DNA from: Phyllobacterium phragmitis
GTDB lineage: Bacteria > Pseudomonadota > Alphaproteobacteria > Rhizobiales > Rhizobiaceae
Length of the DNA: 64,000 nt
Assembly: GCF_002980495.1 (NCBI RefSeq)
Contig: NZ_PVBR01000001.1
Coordinates: forward strand, 248,001 to 312,000
Direction: 5' to 3'
The position numbers and the translations under genes were made by a program. The notes beneath the pieces are model-generated. The model did no database searches. It saw only the letters and a list, made by a program, of their open reading frames with translations, and was not told the DNA's origin. Below, piece after piece: positions 43,477 to 52,148 of this stretch (the stretch's first letter is position 1; every line of letters begins with the position of its first letter).

Positions 43477-44493
43477 TCAATTCATGACGGTCTGCGTCCC
43501 GTCAACCTTTTCCCGCGCCGGCTGCGGCACGAAAAAGTCCAGCCTGACCGGCAGATGGTCGGAGCCGACGGGACCAAGCGTGGTAACCCCGGCGATATCG
43601 ATGCCGCTGCTTGCAAGCACCTGGTCGAGAGGCAGGCCGATATGGCGCGTGAGACCTGTGGGTAATGCCCAATGAAGCCAGGTCGGTCCGATCCCCGAGA
43701 CATGGTGCGTTCCGGAGGCCGCCTCGATCTGGCGCACGGCGTTGCTCCATGGCGCGGCGTTGAAATCGCCCGCGATCAGCATCGGCTCGCCCAGCCGCGC
43801 CAGATGTGGCAGCAAGAGACTTATCTGCTTCGGCTGTTTGAACGGCCAGGGCCATGACAGGTGCAGTGCGACAACGGAAACCGGCGCGCCGCCGAGATCG
43901 AAGCGCGCGAATGCCATGATTCCGTCGCCGACGCATCCCGACTGGCTGCCTTCGGCAAACGGGCGGCGCGAGAAGATGTCCACGCCCCATGCGAAGGGAC
44001 CCTTCCTGCAATGCTGGCGATAGGGATAGCTCGCCTCCAGCAGTTTCAGCCTGGGCTCCCATTCCACCGAGACTTCCTGCAAGGTGATGATGTCGGGCTT
44101 TTCGCGCGCTATCAGCCGCAGGACCTCCGCCGAATCAGGATTGTCGTAACGCAAATTGAGTTGCAGGAGGCTGTAGCGCGGCTCGTCGCTTGCCGCCCGG
44201 GCACTCGTAGCACCCGACAGGAACCCCTGCGTCACGCCGAGCGTCGTCGCAAAGGCTGTCACGGCGAGAAGCAGGATCATTGCCGCTTCGCGCCACATGG
44301 CGGTGAAAAGCAGCGGCAGGGCCGCTATGCCCATCAGCACCGCAATATGGGCGCGGAAATGCGCGAAGGAATCGAAGGCCGGATGCAGGCCGCCGAGAAA
44401 GCCCAATACCAGCGGCACGGAAAGCAGGAGCGCTGCCGCGAGAAGCAGCCATGTGAAAGGGGAGGGTTTCTTCTTATCGGTCATATCGCGCAA
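43477..44493 (-). CDS. Membrane-anchored endonuclease/exonuclease/phosphatase family protein
   Basis: A 338-residue protein with three hydrophobic segments in the first 95 residues, then a soluble EEP domain: LLQLNLRYDN, DIITLQEVSVEW, the central ALHLSWPWPF, AGDFNAAPWSNAVRQ and the C-terminal GSDHLPVRLDF. The catalytic domain is likely outside the cytoplasm. The substrate is unknown: family members hydrolyse DNA, phospholipids or inositol phosphates. The downstream gene ends in a repeat. Confidence 0.88.
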   Translation of the reverse strand: MRDMTDKKKPSPFTWLLLAAALLLSVPLVLGFLGGLHPAFDSFAHFRAHIAVLMGIAALPLLFTAMWREAAMILLLAVTAFATTLGVTQGFLSGATSARAASDEPRYSLLQLNLRYDNPDSAEVLRLIAREKPDIITLQEVSVEWEPRLKLLEASYPYRQHCRKGPFAWGVDIFSRRPFAEGSQSGCVGDGIMAFARFDLGGAPVSVVALHLSWPWPFKQPKQISLLLPHLARLGEPMLIAGDFNAAPWSNAVRQIEAASGTHHVSGIGPTWLHWALPTGLTRHIGLPLDQVLASSGIDIAGVTTLGPVGSDHLPVRLDFFVPQPAREKVDGTQTVMN

Positions 44494-44526
44494 TAAGAGT
44501 GTGATTGCGGCCCGATCATGACAGGC

Positions 44527-46029
44527 CTACTGGAACGCCGTCTCGAAGAAGCTTCTGAGCTTGCGCGAATGCAGCCGCTCCGGCGGCATGGCTCTCAGCT
44601 TCTCCAGCGCGCGGACGCCGATGCGCAAATGCTGCGCCACCTGGCGTTTGTAGAACTCCGTCGCCATCCCCGGCAATTTCAGCTCCCCGTGCAGCGGTTT
44701 GTCGGAAACGCAGAGCAGCGTGCCATAGGGAACGCGGAAGCGGAACCCGTTGGCGGCGATGGTGGCCGATTCCATGTCGAGCGCCACGGCGCGCGATTGC
44801 GACAGGCGCTGCACCGGGCCGCGCTGGTCGCGCAATTCCCAATTGCGGTTGTCGATGGTGGCGACCGTGCCGGTGCGCATGATCCGCTTCAGATCATAGC
44901 CTTCGAGGCCGGTGATTTCCTCCACCGCCTCTTCCAGCGCCACCTGCACTTCGGCAAGTGCCGGCACCGGTACCCAGATCGGCAGATCGTCATCGAGCAC
45001 ATGATCCTCGCGCACATAGGCGTGCGCCAGCACATAATCGCCCAGCGCCTGGCTGTTGCGCAGGCCGGCGCAATGGCCGAGCATCAGCCAGGCATGCGGC
45101 CGCAAAACCGCGATATGGTCGGTGATCGTCTTGGCATTGGAAGGGCCGACGCCGATATTGACCATGGTGATGCCCGATTGGTCGTGGCGCACCAGATGAT
45201 AGGCGGGCATCTGCGGCAAGCGTTGCAGCGCAACGCCGACGGATGGCGCATCGTCCCCGGCAAGGGTGACGAGATTGCCCGGCTCGATGAATTTCTCGTA
45301 TCCGCCGCCGCCCTGCGCCATCAATTCGCGCGCATAGGCGCAGAACTCGTCGATATAGAACTGGTAATTGGTGAAAAGAACGAAATTCTGGAAATGCGCC
45401 GGGCTTGTCGCCGTGTAATGCGAAAGCCGGTGCAGCGAATAGTCGACGCGCTGGCCGGTAAACGGCGAAAGCGGCATGACTTCGCCCGGCGCCAGTTCGT
45501 AATCGCCATTGACGATGCGGTCGTCGGTCGCCGTCAGATCAGGCACATCGAAGAGATCGCGCATGGGCCTGGAAAAGGCCTCCGCCACCGAGGCTTCGAT
45601 ATAGGTTCCCTCGAGGAAGGCGAAATGGATGGGGATGGGAACCAGCGATTCCCGCACCGTGACCGGGACGCCATGATTGCGGATCAGGAGCTTGATCTGC
45701 TCATGCAGATAATTGTCGAACAGATCGGGGCGGGTGATCGTCGTCGAATAGTCGCCCGGGGCCGAGACATGGCCGAAGGCAAGGCGGGAATCGACATGGG
45801 CGAAGCTCGATGTCGAGAGGCGCAGTTCGGGATAATAAGCACGGAAGCGTTCCGCCTCGATCTCCTGCCGAGCCACCTTGTCGAACGCATCGCGCAGGAA
45901 GGCGGTATTGCGGTCGTAGAGCGCGCGCAGGGCATTGACCGCCGCGCGGGCATCGGTGAATTGCTCGGGCTCCTGATGGGGCGGCGTGTGTATGCCTGAA
46001 TGATGCAGATTGCCGATTCGATTTTCCAT
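44527..46029 (-). CDS. amn: AMP nucleosidase
   Basis: Splits AMP to adenine and ribose 5-phosphate, controlling the adenylate pool. The 500 residues fit the long bacterial form: an N-terminal Amn domain (FRAYYPELRLSTSSFAHVD; GDYSTTITRPDLFDNYL) and a C-terminal nucleoside phosphorylase-like domain (TMVNIGVGPSNAKTITDHIAVLRPHAWLMLGHCAGLR; AVALDMESATIAANGFRFRVPYGTLLCVSDKP). The gene is 34 nt downstream of two small membrane-protein ORFs on the same strand and may be cotranscribed. Confidence 0.94.
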   Translation of the reverse strand: MENRIGNLHHSGIHTPPHQEPEQFTDARAAVNALRALYDRNTAFLRDAFDKVARQEIEAERFRAYYPELRLSTSSFAHVDSRLAFGHVSAPGDYSTTITRPDLFDNYLHEQIKLLIRNHGVPVTVRESLVPIPIHFAFLEGTYIEASVAEAFSRPMRDLFDVPDLTATDDRIVNGDYELAPGEVMPLSPFTGQRVDYSLHRLSHYTATSPAHFQNFVLFTNYQFYIDEFCAYARELMAQGGGGYEKFIEPGNLVTLAGDDAPSVGVALQRLPQMPAYHLVRHDQSGITMVNIGVGPSNAKTITDHIAVLRPHAWLMLGHCAGLRNSQALGDYVLAHAYVREDHVLDDDLPIWVPVPALAEVQVALEEAVEEITGLEGYDLKRIMRTGTVATIDNRNWELRDQRGPVQRLSQSRAVALDMESATIAANGFRFRVPYGTLLCVSDKPLHGELKLPGMATEFYKRQVAQHLRIGVRALEKLRAMPPERLHSRKLRSFFETAFQ

Positions 46030-46063
46030 GGCCCATTATAAGGAAGAGTTCGTGTCAGAAAAG

Positions 46064-46231
46064 CTATCCGACACGTTGCAGGCTGACAAAGAGCACCAGG
46101 CCGGCGCCGTTGACGCCGGGCGCCTTGACCGCCTGGACGGCGGTGAAAACGCCGATCGGGCCGATGATGACGGCTGTGAACAAAGCCATGCGAAACAGGA
46201 TGGCAGCGGCGGTGAGCATGTTGGCGATCAT
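46064..46231 (-). CDS. Small membrane protein, 55 aa, coupled to upstream small ORF
   Basis: A 55-residue ORF read on the minus strand. It starts MIANMLTAAAILFRMALF and has a hydrophobic stretch at about residues 6-34 and another near 42-51, with little charge. Its ATG overlaps the stop of the preceding small ORF (ATGA), the same coupling seen in proven operons here. Nothing identifies a family. The opposite-strand ORF covering it is a highly polar shadow. Confidence 0.55.
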   Translation of the reverse strand: MIANMLTAAAILFRMALFTAVIIGPIGVFTAVQAVKAPGVNGAGLVLFVSLQRVG

Positions 46232-46407
46232 TGGCCTGGCCTTGCTTGACTGCCGGCTGTCGTGCTCGGCTGCACCGGCATGACGGATGAAACCTCGATG
46301 ATCGGCTTCAGCGCGTTGGCCTTGCGAACTTCATGGATGATGCCGGCCGTGAGGATGGCTAGCCCCATGAGAAAAAGGCTGAAAATGGTGAAGCGGCGCA
46401 AAAGCAT
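46228..46407 (-). CDS. Small single-TM membrane protein, 59 aa
   Basis: Reads MLLRRFTIFSLFLMGLAILT then a short polar tail (HEVRKANALKPIIEV...). One membrane helix spans about residues 5-24, with basic residues before it. GAGGA lies 8 nt before ATG 46407. It is the first of two overlapping small membrane ORFs in front of amn. No known family; could be a small membrane regulator, which is speculation. Confidence 0.6.
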   Translation of the reverse strand: MLLRRFTIFSLFLMGLAILTAGIIHEVRKANALKPIIEVSSVMPVQPSTTAGSQARPGQ

Positions 46408-46596
46408 CGGACAATCCTCGTTTGGATGATCCAACAGATACCCGGTGCCGGCTGAATACATGCTGAGAGCGGCGTTCATCCGCCGTTCAAACACATTGAC
46501 GTGAGGTAAACGGGGGCATTCTGCTCTTGCTATCCAGGGCGCTGCTTATATTTGTTAGGTCCATTGTATCCGCCGCCTCATCTTCAGGAGATTCTC

Positions 46597-47304
46597 ATGA
46601 CGACGCAGACAAAGCCGATCGAGCTCTATTATTGGCCGACGCCCAATGGCTGGAAAATCAGCATCATGCTGGAGGAACTGGGCGTTCCCTACGAGATCAA
46701 ATACGTCAATATCGGCAAGGGCGAGCAGTTCGAGCCATCATTCCTGAAGATCGCGCCGAACAATCGCATGCCTGCCATCATCGATCCGGAAGGACCGGGC
46801 GGCGAGCCGATCTCGGTCTTCGAGTCCGGCGCCATCCTGCAATATCTCGGCCGCAAATTCGGCAAGTTCTATCCCGCCGACGAGCGCAAGCGTGTCGCGG
46901 TCGAGGAATGGTTGATGTGGCAGATGGGCGGGCTTGGCCCGATGTCCGGGCAGGCAGGCCATTTCCGCCTCTATGCGCCGGAGAAGGTGCCCTATGGCAT
47001 CGAGCGTTACACCAACGAGGTCAACCGCCTCTATGGCGTGATGGACCGGCGCCTGGAAGGCCGCGATTATCTGGCCGATGATTATTCCATCGCCGATATC
47101 GCCTGCGTCGGCTGGGTCAGCGCCTATAAGAACTACGACCAGAAGCTTGAGGATTTCCCGAACCTGAAGCGCTGGTTCGAGACGATGACCGCGCGTCCCG
47201 CCGTCAAGCGCGGCATGGAGCTTGGCAAGGAAGAGCGCGAAAAATCCAACCTGGCCAACGACAAGGAAGCCCAGAAGGTGCTATTTGGGCAGAAGGCGCG
47301 GTAG
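46597..47304 (+). CDS. Glutathione S-transferase family protein (YghU/YfcG-like)
   Basis: A 235-residue GST. The thioredoxin-like domain has IELYYWPTPNGWKISIMLEELG, the APNNRMPAIIDP segment with the cis-Pro, and the ESGAILQYLGRKFG glutathione-binding motif. The C-terminal helical domain has LADDYSIADIACVGWV. These features fit the Nu-class disulfide-reductase group. CAGGAG precedes the ATG at 46597; the 15-residue upstream extension is not protein-like. Confidence 0.92.
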   Translation: MTTQTKPIELYYWPTPNGWKISIMLEELGVPYEIKYVNIGKGEQFEPSFLKIAPNNRMPAIIDPEGPGGEPISVFESGAILQYLGRKFGKFYPADERKRVAVEEWLMWQMGGLGPMSGQAGHFRLYAPEKVPYGIERYTNEVNRLYGVMDRRLEGRDYLADDYSIADIACVGWVSAYKNYDQKLEDFPNLKRWFETMTARPAVKRGMELGKEEREKSNLANDKEAQKVLFGQKAR

Positions 47305-47340
47305 AGCCTTTCATATTTAAATGAAAGCACCCTATGAATA

Positions 47341-47371
47341 CCCCCCTCTGGCCGGCAGGCCAGAGGGGGGT
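47341..47371. repeat. Minimal type A palindrome
   Basis: CCCCCCTCTGGCC / GGCCAGAGGGGGG arms with a few bases between: just the outer tips of a type A element with the interior deleted. It lies between convergent GST and DUF2147 genes. Confidence 0.7.
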
Positions 47372-47409
47372 ACGATGGCGCACAACCCGCCTGAATGTCT
47401 CTCGCCTTA

Positions 47410-47757
47410 CTACTGCCGCGCCAGGCTCTCGCTCTTGCAGATCAGGCCGCCCATGACGCATCCTGCAAGCGACAGCGTATTTCCCTTGACGTTGGCCTTG
47501 CCCGAATAGGTCTTGCCTTCATCGAGCTTGTTGACCTTGCCCTTATATGCGCCGCCGGTGCCGGCCATCGAGCCGATGGACTTGCCCTTGTATTCGCCCG
47601 TCATCACCGTCCCGCAATAGGTAGCGGAGCCACAGGCTTCATATTTGATGATGGTGCCGTTGGAGCGCTTCCAGGAGCCGACGATCGGCTCCTCGGCAAA
47701 TGCGGGTCCTGCGGCGAGCGTCAATGCGGCGGCTGCAAACAGTATTTTGCGGATCAT
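47410..47757 (-). CDS. Secreted DUF2147-family protein
   Basis: A 115-residue protein with a signal peptide (KILFAAAALTLAAGPAFAEE). The mature part has the DUF2147 pattern PIVGSWKRSNGTIIKYEAC...YCGTVMTGEYKGKSIG and GKANVKGNTLSLAGCVMGG, with four Cys that may pair. Members are small periplasmic beta-rich proteins of unknown function. The ATG at 47757 begins the signal; another ATG six codons upstream is possible. Confidence 0.85.
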   Translation of the reverse strand: MIRKILFAAAALTLAAGPAFAEEPIVGSWKRSNGTIIKYEACGSATYCGTVMTGEYKGKSIGSMAGTGGAYKGKVNKLDEGKTYSGKANVKGNTLSLAGCVMGGLICKSESLARQ

Positions 47758-48188
47758 CTGGTTCCTCCCGATCATGGGGCCGGCCCGGCAGCTTCTCCTT
47801 CTGCTCGCAGCCTCCCTTACGCAAACGTAAAAGTAAATGAAATACCGTGCGAAAGGAAGTCATACGCGGCCGGTTGCGAAGATTTTCCCAGGAGCAATCA
47901 ACATCAGGCTGCGATGCCAACCGAATCCTTGGTTAGCATTGGGTTGATTTCGACAGAGACAATTTTATGCGAATTTTCCATAAAACCCCGCAGAACCGGG
48001 ATCCCCATGTTTAACGGAATCCGAAGTTTACCTCCCGTTCGGATTTCGTTTGGTCCGCATTAATCATGCAGCTTAACGGCCGTTTCAAGCCTCTCTGGCA
48101 ATCTCGAAAGCATCGGAAGAACACCCGGCGGCGACAAAAAAGCCAACGAAAACGGGATGTTCTCGGGACAGGGACAAGGACTTGAGCA
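47758..48188. other. 431-bp intergenic region
   Basis: No credible ORF or RNA gene is seen. It should contain the divergent promoters of the DUF2147 gene (minus) and the SEL1 gene (plus). A short palindrome TTACG-CAAA-CGTAA lies at 47817-47830, 60 nt before the DUF2147 start, and superficially resembles LiuR-type operators. The part from 47890 to 48060 is A+T-richer. Confidence 0.4.
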
Positions 48189-48455
48189 ATGGCACGATTT
48201 GAATTGCATAGCGCAGAACTCGGCACCATGGGCGCATCCGCACAGGCCGATATCCTCTTCGAAATGGGCATGATGTACGCCGCCGGACGCGACTGCGACG
48301 TCGATGTCGTCGCTGCCCATAAATGGTTCAACATCGCTGCGATCAAGGGCAGCGAACGCGCCGCAACACTGCGCGGAGAGCTTGCCGCCGGCATGAGCAA
48401 GACGGAATTGGCCAGTGCATTGCGCGCCGCCCGCGATTGGATGACGACGCACTGA
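48189..48455 (+). CDS. Small SEL1-repeat protein
   Basis: An 88-residue protein that contains one SEL1-like repeat: ADILFEMGMMYAAGRDCDVDVVAAHKWFNIAAIKGSERA. No signal peptide is seen, so it is probably cytoplasmic and used in protein binding. The ATG at 48189 follows GGACAAGGACTTGAGCA; the Shine-Dalgarno is weak. A terminator hairpin follows. Confidence 0.82.
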   Translation: MARFELHSAELGTMGASAQADILFEMGMMYAAGRDCDVDVVAAHKWFNIAAIKGSERAATLRGELAAGMSKTELASALRAARDWMTTH

Positions 48456-48537
48456 AACAAAAGAACGTGGTTATTCCGAAAAACGGACGAAAACCGCGGA
48501 TAAAGACAGAATTGGCGGAAAATAACAGGGTTTTCGC

Positions 48538-48580
48538 AAAGGCCGCGACCGGTGACATAACATCGGCGCGGCCTTTTCTG
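48538..48580 (+). terminator. Terminator after the SEL1 gene
   Basis: AAAGGCCGCG (48538-48547) pairs with CGCGGCCTTT (48567-48576), followed by TTCTG. It sits between the convergent SEL1 and MCC alpha genes, and the A-run on the left would also serve the minus strand. Confidence 0.75.
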
Positions 48581-48595
48581 CTTTATCGATAGCTC

Positions 48596-50593
48596 TCAAC
48601 CAGTCGCGTCTTCGGCGAAACGCACCAGCGTCATGCCCTCGCGCACCTGTTCGCCCTCCGCGACGATCTCCTCGATCGTCCCGTCATGCGGCGCGGCGAT
48701 GGCGTGCTCCATCTTCATGGCTTCCAGAATGAGGAGCGGTTGCCCCTTCTTCACCATGTCCCTGGCCGACACCCGCACCTGCTTGACTGAACCGGGCATC
48801 GGCGCGGTCAGTCTTTCGCCCGGCAGCGCCTCGGTTTCGGCCTTTTCGAGCGGATCCGGCAACGCAAAATGATGCGATGCGCCATCGGCAAAGATGGTCA
48901 CGCCGTCCACTGTTCGTGCCGCCGTGGCGCGCAGGAAAAGGCCGGGACCCGTCAGGAGAAAGCCGCGCCCTTCGCGCCGCAGCCGCACCGCCACCGATTG
49001 GCCGTTCGCCGACAAAGTGAACCGCTCAGGCCCGTTGATGGCGATGGCAAAGCGCTCCACATCCTCTACGCCGCCAATATTGACCGGATAGGCGAGGGCG
49101 TTGAAATGGCTGTAGCCGACAATAGCGCTCCACGGATCGTCCGAAGGGGAGCGGTCGATGAGCCCGCTCGCGATGAGCGCCGCTAGTTTGTTTGCTCCCA
49201 GCGATATTTCAACAGGCGCGGTGAGCGCATCGATATCCCTTTCGATCAGGCCGGTATCGACATCGCCCGCCGCGAAGCCTTCATGCTCCGTCAACCGGGC
49301 AAGGAACGCAGCATTGGTCACCGACCCCGCGATCTCCGTCTCGCGCAAGGCACTTCCGAGGGCGGAAAGCGCGGCACTCCGATCCTTGCCGTGGACGATG
49401 ATCTTGGCGATCATCGGATCATAGAACGGCACGATCGCGTCGCCCTGGCGCACGCCGGCATCGATGCGCAGCGTCGCATCGCCTCCCGCCGTTTCGGCAA
49501 AGCGCAAATGCGTCAGCGTGCCGATGGCGGGCAGGAACCCCCGCGTCGGATCCTCCGCATAAAGCCGCGCCTCGAAGGCATGGCCGGAAAGCGCGATGTC
49601 CGCCTGTTTCAGCGGCAACGGCTCTCCCGCCGCCACGCGCAATTGCCATTCAACCAGATCGAGGCCCGTGACCATCTCCGTCACCGGATGCTCGACCTGC
49701 AGCCGCGTGTTCATTTCCATGAACCAGAAGGCATCGGGCTTCAGCCCGTTCGAGACATCGGCGATGAACTCCACCGTGCCCGCGCCACGATAGGAAATCG
49801 CCTTCGCCGCCTTCACCGCGGCTTGCGTCATCGCCGCGCGCATGGCGTTGCTCATATCGGGGGCAGGGGCTTCCTCGATCACCTTCTGGTGCCGGCGCTG
49901 CAGCGAGCAATCGCGCTCGAACAGATGCACCGCATTGCCATGCGCGTCGCCGAAGACCTGCACCTCGATATGTCGGGGGCGGGCGATATATTTCTCCACC
50001 AGCACATGGTCGTCGCCGAAGGCGCTCTTAGCCTCGCGCCGCGCGCCGGCCAGCGCCTCGGCGAAATCATCGGGGTGATCGACGCGGCGCATGCCCTTGC
50101 CGCCGCCGCCGGCCCGCGCCTTGATCAGCACGGGATAGCCGATCTCGCGCGCCTTGGTGGCGAGCACCACCAGATCCTGCGCCTCGCCATGATAGCCGGG
50201 GACGACCGGCACGCCGGCCTTTTCCATCAGCCGCTTGGCGGCGTCCTTCAGCCCCATGGCGCGGATCGAGGCCGCCGACGGGCCGATGAAGACCAGGCCC
50301 GCACGTTCCACCGCCTCGACGAAATCCGGGTTCTCCGAGAGAAAGCCATAGCCGGGATGGATCGCCTCGGCGCCCGCCGTCTTCGCCGCCTTGATGATGC
50401 GCGAGGCTTTCAGATAGCTCTCGGCGGCAGGCGGCGGGCCGATATGCACGGCCTCGTCGGCGAGCTCCACATGAAGCGCGCCGGCATCCGCATCCGAATA
50501 GACGGCGACGGTGCCGATCCCCAGCCGCCGCGCCGTGCGGATGATGCGGACGGCGATCTCGCCGCGATTGGCGATGAGGATTCTGGAGAACAT
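48596..50593 (-). CDS. Methylcrotonyl-CoA carboxylase alpha (biotin carboxylase) subunit
   Basis: Carboxylates biotin with ATP and bicarbonate for leucine degradation. The biotin carboxylase domain starts FSRILIANRGEIAVRIIRTARRLG, with the ATP-grasp KARAGGGGKGMR loop and FMEMNTRLQVEHPVTE. The C-terminal biotinyl domain has EAMKMEH with K627 as the attachment site. Length is 665. The MCC assignment, rather than propionyl- or acetyl-CoA carboxylase, is from the nearby isovaleryl-CoA dehydrogenase and MCC beta genes. AAGGAG precedes the ATG. Confidence 0.9.
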   Translation of the reverse strand: MFSRILIANRGEIAVRIIRTARRLGIGTVAVYSDADAGALHVELADEAVHIGPPPAAESYLKASRIIKAAKTAGAEAIHPGYGFLSENPDFVEAVERAGLVFIGPSAASIRAMGLKDAAKRLMEKAGVPVVPGYHGEAQDLVVLATKAREIGYPVLIKARAGGGGKGMRRVDHPDDFAEALAGARREAKSAFGDDHVLVEKYIARPRHIEVQVFGDAHGNAVHLFERDCSLQRRHQKVIEEAPAPDMSNAMRAAMTQAAVKAAKAISYRGAGTVEFIADVSNGLKPDAFWFMEMNTRLQVEHPVTEMVTGLDLVEWQLRVAAGEPLPLKQADIALSGHAFEARLYAEDPTRGFLPAIGTLTHLRFAETAGGDATLRIDAGVRQGDAIVPFYDPMIAKIIVHGKDRSAALSALGSALRETEIAGSVTNAAFLARLTEHEGFAAGDVDTGLIERDIDALTAPVEISLGANKLAALIASGLIDRSPSDDPWSAIVGYSHFNALAYPVNIGGVEDVERFAIAINGPERFTLSANGQSVAVRLRREGRGFLLTGPGLFLRATAARTVDGVTIFADGASHHFALPDPLEKAETEALPGERLTAPMPGSVKQVRVSARDMVKKGQPLLILEAMKMEHAIAAPHDGTIEEIVAEGEQVREGMTLVRFAEDATG

Positions 50594-50605
50594 GTAGGCT
50601 GCTCC

Positions 50606-51145
50606 TTAAGTCTCTTCCGGCTGTCCGACAGGACGGCCAGTTGGAATATTTGCAAGGAAAGTCCGCACCTCAGCTGGATCGTGCAGATGCAACATCCGGA
50701 CATGCGGTGGGGCCGACCGGATAAGCCGGAGCGCCTTGACCCTGCCGCCCCGCCTGTATCCGGCAACCCATTTGATGAAATCCCAATCGAAGCGTTCCGG
50801 GCATCCCTCGGCCATATCGGGGCGCGTGCGCCCGTAATGGCACAATGTTCTAAGGGCAATCCGCCAGAGGCGGCGCACCGTGCCGATATCGAGGAAGATC
50901 AGCGTATCGGCGCGGGCAAGCCGCGCATCCATCGTCGCGCTATGGTTCCCCTCGAAGACCCATTCCTCGCTTTCCGTGGCCTTGAGCGCGAGCGCGGTCG
51001 TTTCCTCGGGTCGCCGCTGCACCCAGCCGGCTTTCCAGAACATCGGATCGATATGGATGACCGGCAGCCCGGTCTTGTCTCCGATCTGCCGCGCCAGCGT
51101 GGATTTGCCAGAGCCCGCGCCGCCGATGATCATCACGCGTTTCAT
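50606..51145 (-). CDS. P-loop (adenylate kinase-like/FlaR-type) ATPase
   Basis: A 179-residue nucleotide-binding protein. The P-loop is GGAGSGKST (residues 8-16); then PVIHIDPMFWKAGW, a WVFEGNHSATMDARLARADTLIFLD segment and a Lid-like arginine-rich part. It matches the 'topology modulation protein' group of adenylate-kinase-related proteins whose substrates are unknown. It ends 12 nt before the MCC alpha start and carries that gene's Shine-Dalgarno, so the two are probably cotranscribed. Any metabolic link is unclear. Confidence 0.82.
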   Translation of the reverse strand: MKRVMIIGGAGSGKSTLARQIGDKTGLPVIHIDPMFWKAGWVQRRPEETTALALKATESEEWVFEGNHSATMDARLARADTLIFLDIGTVRRLWRIALRTLCHYGRTRPDMAEGCPERFDWDFIKWVAGYRRGGRVKALRLIRSAPPHVRMLHLHDPAEVRTFLANIPTGRPVGQPEET

Positions 51146-51184
51146 GCAACCTCGTTTTGCTCGGAAGGGAGTCGGGGAATAAGT

Positions 51185-51227
51185 GAGTAGGGGAGTAGAT
51201 TTGATAGCAAAACATATTCCCCTACTC
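51185..51227. repeat. Inverted repeat between VOC and P-loop genes
   Basis: GAGTAGGGGA (51185-51194) and TCCCCTACTC (51218-51227), perfect 10-bp arms around a 23-nt A+T-rich loop. It could be a weak terminator for the VOC gene or an operator. Confidence 0.6.
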
Positions 51228-51243
51228 CTCTATTCCCACGTTC

Positions 51244-52008
51244 TCACCGCGTCATCGAGACGAGCGAGAACAGCGCGCCCTGCGGGTCCATGCAGCCGGC
51301 AACCCAGGAGCCGCCGGGCACTTCGATCGGCTCCATGACCACCTTGCCCTTGTGCTCCTTCACCCGCGCCAACGCTGCATCGAGCCCGTCCACGTTGAAA
51401 TAGAACTGCCACAGGGGCGCGGGCACGTTCTCCGGCTTGGTCATCACCGCGCCGCACATCTTTCCGTCGATCGCGAAAAGCTGATAGACGCCCATCGGGC
51501 CCATATCCATGGCCTGATCCTTGGTCCAGCCGAACTGGCTGGAATAGAAATCGAACGCGCTTGGCCCGTCTCCGGCACAGAGTTCGTTCCAGCCGACCGT
51601 TCCGGGCGTGCCCTCGGGCAGCGGCGGCTGGCCTTCCATGCTGGGCGTCATCAGCATGAACATCGCGCCCTGCGGATCGGCGACGACGGAGAAGCGGCCG
51701 ACTTCGGGAATATCAGCCGGCTCGCGGTAAACCCGTCCGCCCGCCTTGCGCAGGCTTTCCGTTGCGGCATCGACATCTTCCGCATGGATATAGGCAAGCC
51801 ACATCGGCGGCTGGCCCATGGCCTTCGCCTCGTCGGGGAGCGTCATCAGCCCGGCGACGCCGGTCTCGCCCGATTTGACGATCACATAGGGCATCTCCCC
51901 CGGCCAGCGTTCGGTATTCCAGCCGATCACCTCCTTGTAGAAGGCCTCGGCCCCCGCGAGGTCCGATGTCATCAGCTCATACCAGATGAATTTCGATTGC
52001 TTGGGCAT
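51244..52008 (-). CDS. Two-domain VOC (glyoxalase-like) protein
   Basis: A 254-residue protein with two VOC repeats: FIWYELMTSDLAGAEAFYKEVIGW (residues 7-30) and VGWNELCAGDGPSAFDFYSSQFGW (about 138-161), each ending in a VADPQGAMFML or CMDPQGALFSLV strand. These proteins are often metal-binding lyases or drug-binding proteins. The substrate cannot be told. It is codirectional with the P-loop and MCC alpha genes but separated by 98 bp. Confidence 0.88.
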   Translation of the reverse strand: MPKQSKFIWYELMTSDLAGAEAFYKEVIGWNTERWPGEMPYVIVKSGETGVAGLMTLPDEAKAMGQPPMWLAYIHAEDVDAATESLRKAGGRVYREPADIPEVGRFSVVADPQGAMFMLMTPSMEGQPPLPEGTPGTVGWNELCAGDGPSAFDFYSSQFGWTKDQAMDMGPMGVYQLFAIDGKMCGAVMTKPENVPAPLWQFYFNVDGLDAALARVKEHKGKVVMEPIEVPGGSWVAGCMDPQGALFSLVSMTR

Positions 52009-52148
52009 TTCACGCTCTCCCTAAGTCCTTGGATTGATCGACGTTGTGCACCCACATTCCTTACACGGCAATATTACACTGAGAATGTCTACGCATCATC
52101 TCTCCTGACAGAAACAGGCAGAACCCTCCCTGACAAGATGGCAAGAAA

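Noticed and set aside
46030-46063. TATAAT just before amn as a promoter
   Set aside because: The hexamer is about 10 nt from the start codon and has no -35 at 16-18 nt, so it is probably chance.
46010-46249. 79-residue plus-strand ORF near amn
   Set aside because: Very polar, and it overlaps the opposite-strand coupled small membrane ORFs, which have better start signals.
49283-51190. 635-residue plus-strand ORF opposite MCC alpha and the P-loop gene
   Set aside because: It spans two genuine minus-strand genes with clear motifs and is Arg/His-rich.
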